Positions 44,149-51,833 of a DNA stretch of 64,000 bases are shown in pieces. The DNA is from Blautia hansenii (GTDB lineage: Bacteria; Bacillota; Clostridia; Lachnospirales; Lachnospiraceae). Positions within the stretch are counted from its first letter, which is position 1. Each line of letters begins with the position of its first letter. The stretch spans positions 1 to 64,000 of the forward strand of contig NZ_JAAITA010000002.1 in the NCBI RefSeq assembly GCF_013304445.1, in the 5' to 3' direction. The notes beneath the pieces are model-generated. The model ran no database searches and was not told the origin of the DNA. It was given only the letters and a program-made list of their open reading frames with translations. Position numbers and translations under genes: made by a program.

Positions 44149-44376
44149 TTATGCAACAGCAAATTTATCCAGGTAGCTGTTAAATTTCTCGTCGTGGCCA
44201 TTGCATCTTACGGTAAGAATTCTTGTCAAATCCATGCTCAGGACACCTAAGATTGATTTTGCGTCAATAATTACTCTGTTATAAAATATGTCAATATCAA
44301 AATCACATTTGCTGGCTTCGTTGACAAATTCTTTTACATCTTCTTTTGCAGTCAGTTTAATTTTGCGCTCTACCAT
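44149..44376 (-). CDS. HPr-like protein lacking the phosphorylatable His
   Basis: A 75-residue protein with the HPr fold pattern: strand KIKLTA, helix, strand DIDIFYN, the AKSILGVLSMDL segment, and C-terminal helix. The Ser used by HPr kinase (S46 in HPr) is kept as S41 in KSILGVL. The GIHARPAT loop with His15 is missing entirely, replaced by a short stretch (KEDVKEFV). It therefore cannot pass phosphate in the PTS, but could act like Crh as a Ser-phosphorylated regulator of carbon catabolite control. It has its own consensus promoter and a terminator. The assignment rests on short motifs. Confidence 0.75.
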   Translation of the reverse strand: MVERKIKLTAKEDVKEFVNEASKCDFDIDIFYNRVIIDAKSILGVLSMDLTRILTVRCNGHDEKFNSYLDKFAVA

Positions 44377-44454
44377 AAAACAATCATCCTTTCTATCTGT
44401 TAAGATTCAGAAAAATTATCTGGTCTGCAGCATTCCTCTTTCTGCATTATCGGT

Positions 44455-44483
44455 ATTATTACACTGAATTTGCCATTTGTCAA
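44455..44483 (-). promoter_or_regulatory. Promoter of the HPr-like gene
   Basis: The interval 44377-44694 contains no gene. On the minus strand it holds TTGACA (44478-44483), 17 bp, AATAAT (44455-44460), driving the HPr-like gene with a leader of about 70 nt, plus the terminator of the mrp gene at 44604-44640. The rest is A/T-rich with no recognised structure. Confidence 0.75.
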
Positions 44484-44603
44484 CAAATTCCGCCTTATCT
44501 GGTACTACCAGTTCTCTTCTGTTTTTTTTGTTATTTTTTACATTTTCTTAACATAGATTGTCTCCCTTTTCATGAATTTTTTTCAAAACTCCTTTAAAAA
44601 CGC

Positions 44604-44640
44604 AAAAAAGAACCGGTTACTTATGTGAATACCGATTCTT
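44604..44640 (-). terminator. Terminator downstream of mrp
   Basis: On the minus strand AAGAATCGGT pairs with ACCGGTTCTT (one G-T pair) and is followed by TTTTTTGCG. It ends the csoR-mrp transcript. Confidence 0.85.
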
Positions 44641-44694
44641 TTCCACTTGATTTTTTCTGCGTTTTTTCTGTTATTTATGGGAAGATACAGCACC

Positions 44695-45531
44695 TTAAGG
44701 CAGATATTTTTCCACATCTCCCAGATAAGTATTAACCACGCCTGCAAACTGACCGGCATCTACGGCCGCCGCCATCTCCGGGTCTAAAGGCATCTTGCCC
44801 ATAACCGGAACCTGTACCTCGGCTGCTGCCGCGTCTACTTTGCTTTCTCCGAATACATAGATGGCTTTTCCGCAGTCCGGACATTTCACATAACTGTAGT
44901 TCTCTACCAGTCCCAATACAGGCACGTTCATCATTTTGGCCATATTATAAGCCTTTTTCACAATCATCTGTACCAAATCCTGAGGAGAAGATACAATGAC
45001 AATGCCGTCAATGGGCAGAGACTGGAATACCGTCAGCGGCACATCGCCTGTTCCCGGCGGCATGTCTACGAACAGATAATCCAGTTCCCCCCACACCACA
45101 TCTGTCCAGAACTGTTTTACCATATTGGCCAGAATCGGACCTCTCCAAATAACGGGAGCGTCCTCCTGTGGAAGCAGCAGGTTAATGGACATGACCTTAA
45201 TGTCATTGCCTGTCTCCATTGGATAAATGCCGTTTTCATCTGCTACTGCTGCACCTTTTAATCCATACATTCTCGGAATGGAAGGGCCGGTAATATCGGC
45301 ATCCATAATGCCCACTTTATATCCCCGGTATGCCATTTCATTTGCCAGAGATGCCGTGACAAAGGATTTTCCCACACCGCCTTTTCCGCTGACAACTCCG
45401 ATGACCTTTTTAATGCTGGAATGCGCATTCAGAGTTTCCTTGGGAATTCCGCCTCCTTTGGCACTGCTGCAGCCTGCACAGCTTTCTTTGCTGCAGGTCT
45501 TGCTGTCACATTGTTTTTTTTCTTCACTCAT
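44695..45531 (-). CDS. Mrp/NBP35-family P-loop ATPase
   Basis: A 278-residue ATPase of the Mrp (ApbC/NBP35) group, which carries or inserts iron-sulphur clusters. The N-terminus is Cys-rich (CDSKTCSKESCAGC, about residues 8-21). The deviant Walker A is GKGGVGKS, and a conserved CPDC pair lies near residue 217 (VKCPDCGKAI), the usual bridging-cluster site. AGGAGG precedes the ATG. It follows a CsoR-type metal regulator by 32 bp, an unusual pairing that suggests metal-responsive control. Confidence 0.9.
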   Translation of the reverse strand: MSEEKKQCDSKTCSKESCAGCSSAKGGGIPKETLNAHSSIKKVIGVVSGKGGVGKSFVTASLANEMAYRGYKVGIMDADITGPSIPRMYGLKGAAVADENGIYPMETGNDIKVMSINLLLPQEDAPVIWRGPILANMVKQFWTDVVWGELDYLFVDMPPGTGDVPLTVFQSLPIDGIVIVSSPQDLVQMIVKKAYNMAKMMNVPVLGLVENYSYVKCPDCGKAIYVFGESKVDAAAAEVQVPVMGKMPLDPEMAAAVDAGQFAGVVNTYLGDVEKYLP

Positions 45532-45563
45532 GACTTTTCCTCCTGGTATCTTTGTTTTCTGTA

Positions 45564-45911
45564 TTATTTCATAAAACGGTCAATGGCTTTATTTAATTCT
45601 TCCAAAGCTTCTGTATCTCCGTGTTCGATGGCGTCTACGATACAGTGTTCGATATGATCCTGAAGAATTACTTTTCCGGTATTATTAATCGCTGATTTCA
45701 CGGCAGAAAGCTGTATCAGCACCTCGCTGCAGTCCCTGCCCTCTTCTACCATACGGCGAATAGATTCCAAATGGCCGATTGCGCGGGAAAGACGATTCAG
45801 CACTGCTTTGGTATGTGCATGGCTGTGGGTATGCCCGTGACTGTGAGTCACTACGGTTCCATCTTCCAGCACATGGGTGTGTTCCTGATGATGCTTCTGA
45901 TATTGCTCCAT
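45564..45911 (-). CDS. CsoR/RcnR-family metal-sensing repressor with His-rich N-terminus
   Basis: A 115-residue all-helical repressor (DUF156). The ligand positions of copper-type CsoR are kept: C61, H86 and C90 (in RDCSEV and QDHIEHC). The first 34 residues add a His-rich tail (about ten His, including THSHGHTHSHAH) not typical of CsoR, which could bind Ni, Co, Zn or Cu. AGGAGG lies 8 nt before the ATG at 45911; an upstream ATG in the open frame lacks such a site. It is co-transcribed with mrp. No copper ATPase or chaperone gene is adjacent. Confidence 0.88.
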   Translation of the reverse strand: MEQYQKHHQEHTHVLEDGTVVTHSHGHTHSHAHTKAVLNRLSRAIGHLESIRRMVEEGRDCSEVLIQLSAVKSAINNTGKVILQDHIEHCIVDAIEHGDTEALEELNKAIDRFMK

Positions 45912-45941
45912 ATCCTGCTCCTCCTTTCTCGCACTCACTTC

Positions 45942-45969
45942 ATTATAACAGACCTTGCCGAAAAAGCAA
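45942..45969 (-). promoter_or_regulatory. Promoter of csoR-mrp
   Basis: On the minus strand TTGCTT (45964-45969), 16 bp, TATAAT (45942-45947). I see no clear GC-rich CsoR operator. Confidence 0.6.
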
Positions 45970-45981
45970 TGTTTAAAAGCT

Positions 45982-46221
45982 TCAAAACCGGGAAAAGGTG
46001 TAACGCTGATGGATGGCCGCAGTCATCACATCAAAGACTACACTGCCGTCCTCTTTATCCGTCCGTTCAATGGTCAGCTGTTCTTCATTTTTAAACTTTT
46101 CCCTTACATAGCTTTCCAAATCCGCCTGGTCGGGAAGTGCTATTTCTTCTATAAATATATCTCTCATCTGATTTCCGGGACAAAGATTAAACATCTCCCG
46201 AATGACCTCGTATTCCTGCAT
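45982..46221 (-). CDS. Conserved small protein of unknown function
   Basis: A 79-residue acidic protein with no membrane segment. It begins MQEYEVIREMFNLCPGNQMRDIFIEE and has a C-terminal beta-rich half (EDGSVVFDVMTAAIHQRYTF). AGGAGG lies a few nt before the ATG, and the composition is protein-like. I have seen similar short proteins in Lachnospiraceae but know no function. It lies upstream of csoR with that gene's promoter between, and divergent from xpt. Confidence 0.65.
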   Translation of the reverse strand: MQEYEVIREMFNLCPGNQMRDIFIEEIALPDQADLESYVREKFKNEEQLTIERTDKEDGSVVFDVMTAAIHQRYTFSRF

Positions 46222-46326
46222 CTGATTTTCCTCCTGAATAATTTGACTTTATTACTCCATTTTACACCATACCACAACCGAAAGTCTACCTCTTGTACAC
46301 TTTTTAGAAAAAAAGCGAAAAACAAA

Positions 46327-46355
46327 TTGCCAATCCGCGAAATATATCGTATTAT
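46327..46355 (+). promoter_or_regulatory. Promoter of xpt
   Basis: TTGCCA (46327-46332), 17 bp, TATTAT (46350-46355). The leader would be about 26 nt, so the purine riboswitch seen before xpt in Bacillus has no room here. Confidence 0.65.
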
Positions 46356-46387
46356 GGTATTTATCGAAAACACAGGAGGAATCACAA

Positions 46388-46960
46388 ATGCAGCTTTTAA
46401 AGGAACGCATTTTAAAAGATGGAATTGTAAAACCGGGAAACATTCTGAAAGTAGACAGTTTTCTCAATCATCAGATGGATATTCCCCTTATTAATGAGAT
46501 AGGAAAAGAGTTCAAACGAATTTACGCCGACGCACCTATCACCAAGATTCTCACCATTGAGGCTTCCGGTATCGGCATTGCCTGCATTGCAGCCCAGTAT
46601 TTCAACGTACCTGTTGTCTTTGCTAAAAAAACCCAGAGCCTGAATTTGGACGGAGAAATGTACTGTACAAAAATCGAATCCTTCACACATAAGAAGGTTT
46701 ACGATGTCATTCTGTCCAAGAAATTTTTAAATGCCGATGACCATGTACTGATTATTGATGACTTTCTGGCCAACGGCTGTGCTTTAAACGGCCTGATTGA
46801 AATTGTACACAATTCCGGAGCCGTTCTGGAAGGCACCGGTATCGTCATCGAAAAAGGCTTCCAGCACGGCGGCGACCTGCTGAGAGAAAAAGGAATCCGG
46901 GTGGAATCTCTGGCTATCATTGATTCTATGACGGATGACTCCCTTACCTTTCGTGAATAA
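46388..46960 (+). CDS. xpt: Xanthine phosphoribosyltransferase
   Basis: A 190-residue salvage enzyme that turns xanthine and PRPP into XMP. The start [31 protein letters not shown], the IEASGIGIA loop and the intact PRPP motif [11 protein letters not shown] identify Xpt. AGGAGG precedes the ATG. It is a single-gene unit with its own promoter and a strong hairpin downstream. Together with the pur and pyr operons it marks a nucleotide-metabolism theme in this window. Confidence 0.94.
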   Translation: MQLLKERILKDGIVKPGNILKVDSFLNHQMDIPLINEIGKEFKRIYADAPITKILTIEASGIGIACIAAQYFNVPVVFAKKTQSLNLDGEMYCTKIESFTHKKVYDVILSKKFLNADDHVLIIDDFLANGCALNGLIEIVHNSGAVLEGTGIVIEKGFQHGGDLLREKGIRVESLAIIDSMTDDSLTFRE

Positions 46961-46973
46961 GTATTTAAAAATC

Positions 46974-47018
46974 TGCGGCATTGAACACCCGGTTATTTTC
47001 TCTGTGTTCAATGCCGCA
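46974..47018 (+). terminator. Strong hairpin after xpt
   Basis: A perfect 15-bp stem, TGCGGCATTGAACAC (46974-46988) with GTGTTCAATGCCGCA (47004-47018). The plus-strand tail AATCTTCTCC is only mildly T-rich, so termination may be incomplete. Confidence 0.65.
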
Positions 47019-47031
47019 AATCTTCTCCCAT

Positions 47032-47093
47032 AACTGGTATGGTTAAATAATTCGAAACTGGATATTTAACAAGTACCAGTTTTGCAGTATAGT
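47032..47093 (+). promoter_or_regulatory. Promoter with overlapping inverted repeat (ECF S component)
   Basis: AACTGGTA-(TG)-GTTAAAT (47032-47048) faces ATTTAAC-(AA)-GTACCAGTT (47064-47081), a long interrupted dyad. A candidate promoter TTTAAC (47065-47070), 17 bp, TATAGT (47088-47093) has its -35 inside the right arm. A further AACTGG sits in the loop (47056-47061). It reads as an operator for a dimeric regulator, or, if transcribed from further upstream, as a switching hairpin. Confidence 0.55.
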
Positions 47094-47125
47094 AGGAAAA
47101 ACAAATTAGAAAGGACGCCAATTTT

Positions 47126-47653
47126 ATGAAAACTCATACAAAAACTCTTGTTTTAACTGCTCTTTTCGCGGCCCTCTGCTGCGTAGCCACCATGTCTGTC
47201 CGGATTCCCACACCGGGAACAGGCGGATACATTCACCCGGGAGACGCCATTGTCATTCTCTCCGGTGTGGTTCTTGGCCCTCTCTATGGATTCCTGGCTG
47301 CCGGCATTGGTTCCTGCATGTCCGACCTTTTGGGCGGATACCTGACTTATGTACCCATTACTCTGCTCATAAAGGGACTGGTGGCCATGACCTCCGCTTT
47401 TGCCTATCAGAAACTTTCCCATGCCGGAAAACATTCCTATGCGGGCGTTGCAGCCGGAGGCATTCTGGACATGATTCTGGTGCCCGGCGGATATTTCTGC
47501 TTTGAATATTTCCTGTACGGTGCAGGCGCGGCCGCCAGCATTCCCGCAAACCTCATTCAGGGCGCCAGCGGACTTGTCCTGGCTCTGGTACTCTACCCCG
47601 TCTTCGCTGCAATCCCGGACGTCAGACGCATTCTGGCAGCCCGGCAAGCTTAA
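47126..47653 (+). CDS. ECF transporter S component
   Basis: A 175-residue membrane protein with about six helices, the size and fold of an ECF substrate-binding S component. MKTHTKTLVLTALFAALCCVATM supplies the first helix with the Ala-rich face that contacts EcfT, and GGYIHPGDAIVILSGVVLGPLYG is the substrate-side signature of the HmpT/PdxT/PanT-like group. The substrate is probably a vitamin or vitamin precursor; I cannot name it. It relies on the ecfA1-ecfA2-ecfT module at 23404-25893. AAAGGA precedes the ATG at moderate distance. Confidence 0.85.
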   Translation: MKTHTKTLVLTALFAALCCVATMSVRIPTPGTGGYIHPGDAIVILSGVVLGPLYGFLAAGIGSCMSDLLGGYLTYVPITLLIKGLVAMTSAFAYQKLSHAGKHSYAGVAAGGILDMILVPGGYFCFEYFLYGAGAAASIPANLIQGASGLVLALVLYPVFAAIPDVRRILAARQA

Positions 47654-47665
47654 AAATCCCCATCA

Positions 47666-48112
47666 TTACGGACGGTCTTTTATCATTTGATAATAGTGCA
47701 GTTCTTCATACCCCAGACGCTCATACAGAGCGATTGCTCTTTTGTTGGTATAAGTAGCCTCCAGGCGGAAACGCTTCGCCTGGGGGTATTCCTTTTCTAC
47801 CCATGCAAATACCTTGGTTCCATAGCCTTTTCCCCTACAGCTGCTCTTAAAAAACAATTCTTCCAGCCAAATAGCCATACCTCCGGCTTCGTTACTCCAG
47901 GTAATGGCAATAAGGAAGTATCCCACAACTCCTGTTTCGTCCTCCAGCATCAGAACTCTGGAATATTCCCGGCTTCTCATACACTCCTGCAGCGTACGCT
48001 CAAAATGTTCCTCCGGTACGTCATGGTCACAGGCCGGTCCGCCGTAAAACTCTTTTGCCATGGCAAAAAATTCCTGTCTGTCTTCTTTCCTGATATCTCT
48101 GATATGCAACAT
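47666..48112 (-). CDS. GNAT family N-acetyltransferase
   Basis: A 148-residue acetyltransferase. The acetyl-CoA loop is SSCRGKGYGTKVFAWVE and the C-terminal part has NKRAIALYERLGYEELHYYQM. It matches RimI-like GNATs of Firmicutes; substrate unknown. AGAGGA precedes the ATG. It converges with the ECF S gene, with a 12-bp gap and no terminator between. Confidence 0.87.
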   Translation of the reverse strand: MLHIRDIRKEDRQEFFAMAKEFYGGPACDHDVPEEHFERTLQECMRSREYSRVLMLEDETGVVGYFLIAITWSNEAGGMAIWLEELFFKSSCRGKGYGTKVFAWVEKEYPQAKRFRLEATYTNKRAIALYERLGYEELHYYQMIKDRP

Positions 48113-48151
48113 ATTTTTTCCTCTGCTTTCTCTTTATTAATTTGTGATTCA

Positions 48152-48346
48152 TTATAATTTGCTCAAAAATGAAAACACTTTTTTCATCATTTCACAGTCT
48201 TCACTGTAAGGACAATTTCCGTAATCACAGTCAATTCTATCCAGTACAAATCCCTCTTCTCCCTGCTCAAATTCTCCTATCGCAGTTCTTGCCATATCGT
48301 AATTTTTGCAGTATCCATTGAAAAATTCTTCTCTGATTTCACTCAT
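48152..48346 (-). CDS. Small Cys-containing protein coupled to DNA polymerase IV
   Basis: A 64-residue acidic protein. It has a C-terminal cluster CDYGNCPYSEDC (about 40-51) that could bind zinc or an iron-sulphur cluster, and a Cys at about 13. Its ATG overlaps the last 8 nt of the polymerase IV gene, so translation is coupled. GGGAG lies upstream. Not recognised by name; the overlap makes it a real gene and suggests a shared response to DNA damage or stress. Confidence 0.68.
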   Translation of the reverse strand: MSEIREEFFNGYCKNYDMARTAIGEFEQGEEGFVLDRIDCDYGNCPYSEDCEMMKKVFSFLSKL

Positions 48347-49616
48347 GTTTTCCCTGCTTCTCCCTTAATGTTTTTAAGTCTACCTGCCGTCCGTCCGGGT
48401 GGCCTCCTGCCATATTTTCAACCCTGGAATTATCCAGAAATGAGGCTCGCATAATAGAATTACTGCCGAATTTTTTCCGTATTTTGTCCACTGCCTGATC
48501 CATTTTTTCCATTTTTTCATAGTCCGTGGTGTCGAATAGGCTGAGCTGGCGTCCCCTTTCCTCTCTGGTTACTTTGCTGGTGTATACTCCCAAAAGCCGT
48601 ATGGGGGTTCCGTCCCAAAGTTCATCAAACAACTGGCAAACCGCCTCATAAATCTCTCCTGTCAGATTGGTGGGAGCCTGCATCACCTTCTGATGTGATA
48701 CAGTTTTCATCTCGAAATCCCGAATAGAAACAGACACAACTTCTGCTCTGGCCTCATCTTTTCTGAGGCGTGAAGCCACTGTTTCACAAAGAGAAAGCAG
48801 CACCATTTTGGCCGTACTTTCTTCTGTAACGTCAAAGGCAATGGTGGTGCTGTTGCTGTAGCCTTTATTCCCATGAGCATCGCTTTCCACCAGAGAAGCA
48901 TCTCTGCCATTGGCAAAATTCCAGATGCTTTCCCCTTGTTTTTTCAAATGATTTTTCAGAATTTCCACATCCGTCCGGGCCAGTTCCCCAATGGTATAGA
49001 TACCCAGTTTTTTCAGTACCTGCTCTGTAGAACGTCCTACAAACAGCAATTCTGATACTGGAAGCGGCCACATTTTTTTCTGAATTTCCTCTTGAAAAAG
49101 TGTATGTACACGGTCCGGTTTTTCAAAATCCGAAGCCATTTTCGCCAGATATTTTTTATCGGAAATGCCTATGTTGACCGTAAATCCCAATTCTTTGCTG
49201 ATACGGTTCTTCAACCTGTGGGCAAAGGCTACCGGCTCGCCAATCAGGTGTTCCATTCCGCTCATATCCATAAAAGCCTCATCAATGCTGTACTGTTCCA
49301 CATCGGGGCTGTACTCCCTTAAAATCTCCATAAATTTGGCAGAATACTGGCGGTACATGGCATGATGGGCTGGAACTACCGTAAGTCCCGGACACTTCTT
49401 TAAGGCATCTGTCAGAGGCTCTCCGGTTCTCACACCACAGGCCTTGGCAGACAGTGATTTTGCCAGAATAATGCCCCGCCTTTTGCTCTTATCCCCGCCT
49501 ACCGCACTGGCAATCTCCCGTAAATCCACGGTGCCGCCCTGCTCTCTTAAACGGTACACAGCCTCCCAGGATAAAAATGCACTGTTCACATCAATATGAA
49601 AAATGACCGTTTTCAT
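48339..49616 (-). CDS. dinB: DNA polymerase IV (Y-family, DinB)
   Basis: A 425-residue error-prone translesion polymerase. The palm has HIDVNSAFLSWEAV (first metal Asp) and YSIDEAFMDMSG (Asp-Glu pair). The thumb HhH region, little-finger domain and a C-terminal beta-clamp-like tail (RQLSLFDTTDYEK) follow. The ATG at 49616 has AGG 9 nt upstream; a TTG three codons before is less likely. It overlaps the 64-residue gene at its 3' end. No LexA box was seen upstream. Confidence 0.9.
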   Translation of the reverse strand: MKTVIFHIDVNSAFLSWEAVYRLREQGGTVDLREIASAVGGDKSKRRGIILAKSLSAKACGVRTGEPLTDALKKCPGLTVVPAHHAMYRQYSAKFMEILREYSPDVEQYSIDEAFMDMSGMEHLIGEPVAFAHRLKNRISKELGFTVNIGISDKKYLAKMASDFEKPDRVHTLFQEEIQKKMWPLPVSELLFVGRSTEQVLKKLGIYTIGELARTDVEILKNHLKKQGESIWNFANGRDASLVESDAHGNKGYSNSTTIAFDVTEESTAKMVLLSLCETVASRLRKDEARAEVVSVSIRDFEMKTVSHQKVMQAPTNLTGEIYEAVCQLFDELWDGTPIRLLGVYTSKVTREERGRQLSLFDTTDYEKMEKMDQAVDKIRKKFGSNSIMRASFLDNSRVENMAGGHPDGRQVDLKTLREKQGKHE

Positions 49617-49634
49617 AAAATCCAACCTGCCTTC

Positions 49635-50768
49635 CTAAAATGCCAGTTTCTTTACCGCCCATGCAGCCTGCAGCGCCTCTTCCTCAGTATTAAACCAGGA
49701 GAAAGAAAAGCGAATCGTTCCCTGCTTTTCTGTACCCAAAGCCCGATGAATAAGCGGCGCACAGTGCACCCCGGCCCGGACTGCAATGTCATATTCCCGC
49801 CAAAGCACATCTCCCATTTCCTTGGAATCATAATCTCTGATATTCAGAGAAACCACTGCCGTCCTGTCTTCGGCTTCAAAATCTCCATATACAGTAACAC
49901 CGGGAATTTTTTCCACCTGTTCATAAAAAATACGCATCAGGCAGCTTTCATGCTTCTGTATATTCTCTACTTTTGTTTCTTTTAAAAAGTCAAAGGCTGC
50001 GGATAATCCGGCAATGCTATGTCCGTTTGCTGTACCCGCTTCCAACGCCTCCGGTATTATAGAAGGGTGCTCTTTCTCAAAGGAATGGATACCACTCCCT
50101 CCTACTTTAAAGGGCGGCAATGTAATGTCCTGCCCTACGCACAACCCTCCCGTTCCCTGGGGGCCCAAAAGCCCTTTGTGTCCGGTAAAACACAAAAGCT
50201 CAATGCCTGTTTTCCCCATATCTATAGGAATACATCCTCCGCTCTGGGCCACATCTACACCCAGATGTACACCTTTTCCCCTGCATATTTTTCCAATTTC
50301 TACAAGAGGAAGTAGATTTCCCGTGACATTGGAGGCATGGGTGCAGAACAACCAGGAGGTCTCCGGGCATATGGCCTTCTCAATATCTTCTGCCAAGATT
50401 CTGCCCTTATTATCTGCTTTTACAATCGTTAGCTTCACACCTTTTCGTGCCTTCCTGTACAGAGGACGAAGCACGGAATTATGCTCTGCTTCTGTAGTTA
50501 TCACATGCATCCCCGGCTTTATTGCTCCCTCTATGGCAATATTCAATGCCTCTGTGGCGTTGCTGGTAAATACGGTCCTTTCAGCCCTCCCTGCTCCGAA
50601 AAAAGCGGCTGCTTTTTCCCTGGCTGCATAGATTTCCCTGGCCGCTGCCAGCGCCGGTCCATGCATACCTCTGGCACTGTTTCCTAGTCTGTCCATAGCA
50701 TCAAAAACAGCTTGTTTTACACATTGGGGCTTTTTAATCGTCGTAGCCGCATTGTCCAGATAAATCAT
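49635..50768 (-). CDS. Cysteine desulfurase family protein (selenium-type)
   Basis: A 377-residue class V aminotransferase with PLP Lys in CFTGHKGLLGPQGTGG and the catalytic-loop Cys in RAGVHCAP. It begins MIYLDNAATTIKKP. It overlaps selD by 4 nt (ATGA). The arrangement selD-desulfurase matches the Enterococcus EF2567-EF2568 pair of the TIGR01977 family, which delivers selenium for labile-selenium molybdenum hydroxylases instead of selenocysteine. That role is inference here: no hydroxylase or yqeB/yqeC is in the window. Confidence 0.88.
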   Translation of the reverse strand: MIYLDNAATTIKKPQCVKQAVFDAMDRLGNSARGMHGPALAAAREIYAAREKAAAFFGAGRAERTVFTSNATEALNIAIEGAIKPGMHVITTEAEHNSVLRPLYRKARKGVKLTIVKADNKGRILAEDIEKAICPETSWLFCTHASNVTGNLLPLVEIGKICRGKGVHLGVDVAQSGGCIPIDMGKTGIELLCFTGHKGLLGPQGTGGLCVGQDITLPPFKVGGSGIHSFEKEHPSIIPEALEAGTANGHSIAGLSAAFDFLKETKVENIQKHESCLMRIFYEQVEKIPGVTVYGDFEAEDRTAVVSLNIRDYDSKEMGDVLWREYDIAVRAGVHCAPLIHRALGTEKQGTIRFSFSWFNTEEEALQAAWAVKKLAF

Positions 50769-51829
50769 TTTTCTACTCCTGCTTTTCTGATTTTTATATA
50801 AGCCTCCTGCTTTGTCAGGACTCTTCCAATCACAGCAAAAGGCGTTTCCATTTCCTTATTTTTCAACGCTTCTAATATAGCGTCTGCGTACTTTTCCTCC
50901 ACACTCACCAGAAGGCCGCCGGAAGTCTGAGGGTCAAAAATCAGGTCCTCCATGGCTTCCTCAATACCGCTTTCCAGCAATATTTCCGGCTTTTGGTAAC
51001 GCTTATTCCGGTAGGTTCCCTCCGGCACCAATCCCATAGACGCATAGTCCAGTGCCTCCGGAAGAATGGGCAGCCTGTCTGCCAGGATTTCCAGAGTCAC
51101 TTCACTGGCTCTGGCAATTTCCAGGCCGTGTCCTGCCAGAGAAAATCCTGTCACATCTGTACAGCAGTGAATGGGAAATTCCTGAAACACATCTCTGGCC
51201 TTTTTGTTCAGGGTTGTCATACTCTCGATGACTTTTTTTCGGGCATATTCCGAGGCCAGCTCTGCCTTTACCGCTGTATTTACCAGCCCTGACCCCAGAG
51301 GTTTTGTAAGAATCAGCACGTCCCCGGCACGTGCACCCTGGTTTTTCCAGATTTTTTCCGGATGCACAAACCCGGTGACCGCCATACCGTACTTAGGTTC
51401 TTCGTCATTAATGGAGTGGCCGCCTGCCAGAACAGCCCCTGCTTCTTTTACCTGATCGGCCCCGCCTGCCAGGATTTCTCCCAGCACATCGGCGCCCAGG
51501 CAGTGGGGATAAGCTACAATATTTAAAGCCAGCTTCGGCTCTCCCCCCATGGCATAAATATCACTTAACGCATTAGCTGCGGCAATCTTTCCAAAGGTAT
51601 ACGGCTCGTCCACCATAGGCGGAAAAAAGTCCAGGGTCTGAATCATAGCCAACTCTTCGGAAATCTGATACACAGCTGCATCATCTGAGGTTTCCACCCC
51701 TACCAGAAGATTTTCGTTTTGAAATTTAGGCAGTTTCCCTACAACTTCTGCAAGAATCTGAGGGGAAAGTTTGGCAGCGCAGCCTGCGCTTTTTGCAAAT
51801 TGTGTTAATTTTATTCTCTCTTTTTCCAT
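50765..51829 (-). CDS. selD: Selenide, water dikinase (selenophosphate synthetase)
   Basis: SelD makes selenophosphate from selenide and ATP. From MEKERIKLTQFAKSAGCAAKL the catalytic Cys and Lys (GCAAK) are at about 17 and 20, so this is the Cys, not the Sec, form. ATP/metal residues follow in SDDAAVYQ, AMGGEPKLALNIV, GGHSI and DVTGFSLAGHGLE. An upstream ATG five codons earlier lacks a ribosome site; GGAATGAG before the chosen ATG is weak but better. It starts 4 nt after the exonuclease stop codon. selA, selB and tRNA-Sec were not seen. Confidence 0.93.
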   Translation of the reverse strand: MEKERIKLTQFAKSAGCAAKLSPQILAEVVGKLPKFQNENLLVGVETSDDAAVYQISEELAMIQTLDFFPPMVDEPYTFGKIAAANALSDIYAMGGEPKLALNIVAYPHCLGADVLGEILAGGADQVKEAGAVLAGGHSINDEEPKYGMAVTGFVHPEKIWKNQGARAGDVLILTKPLGSGLVNTAVKAELASEYARKKVIESMTTLNKKARDVFQEFPIHCCTDVTGFSLAGHGLEIARASEVTLEILADRLPILPEALDYASMGLVPEGTYRNKRYQKPEILLESGIEEAMEDLIFDPQTSGGLLVSVEEKYADAILEALKNKEMETPFAVIGRVLTKQEAYIKIRKAGVEK

Positions 51830-51833
51830 CTTC

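Noticed and set aside
46222-46387. Possible purine riboswitch before xpt
   Set aside because: The promoter at 46327-46355 leaves a leader of about 26 nt, and no conserved purine-aptamer core or terminator is present.
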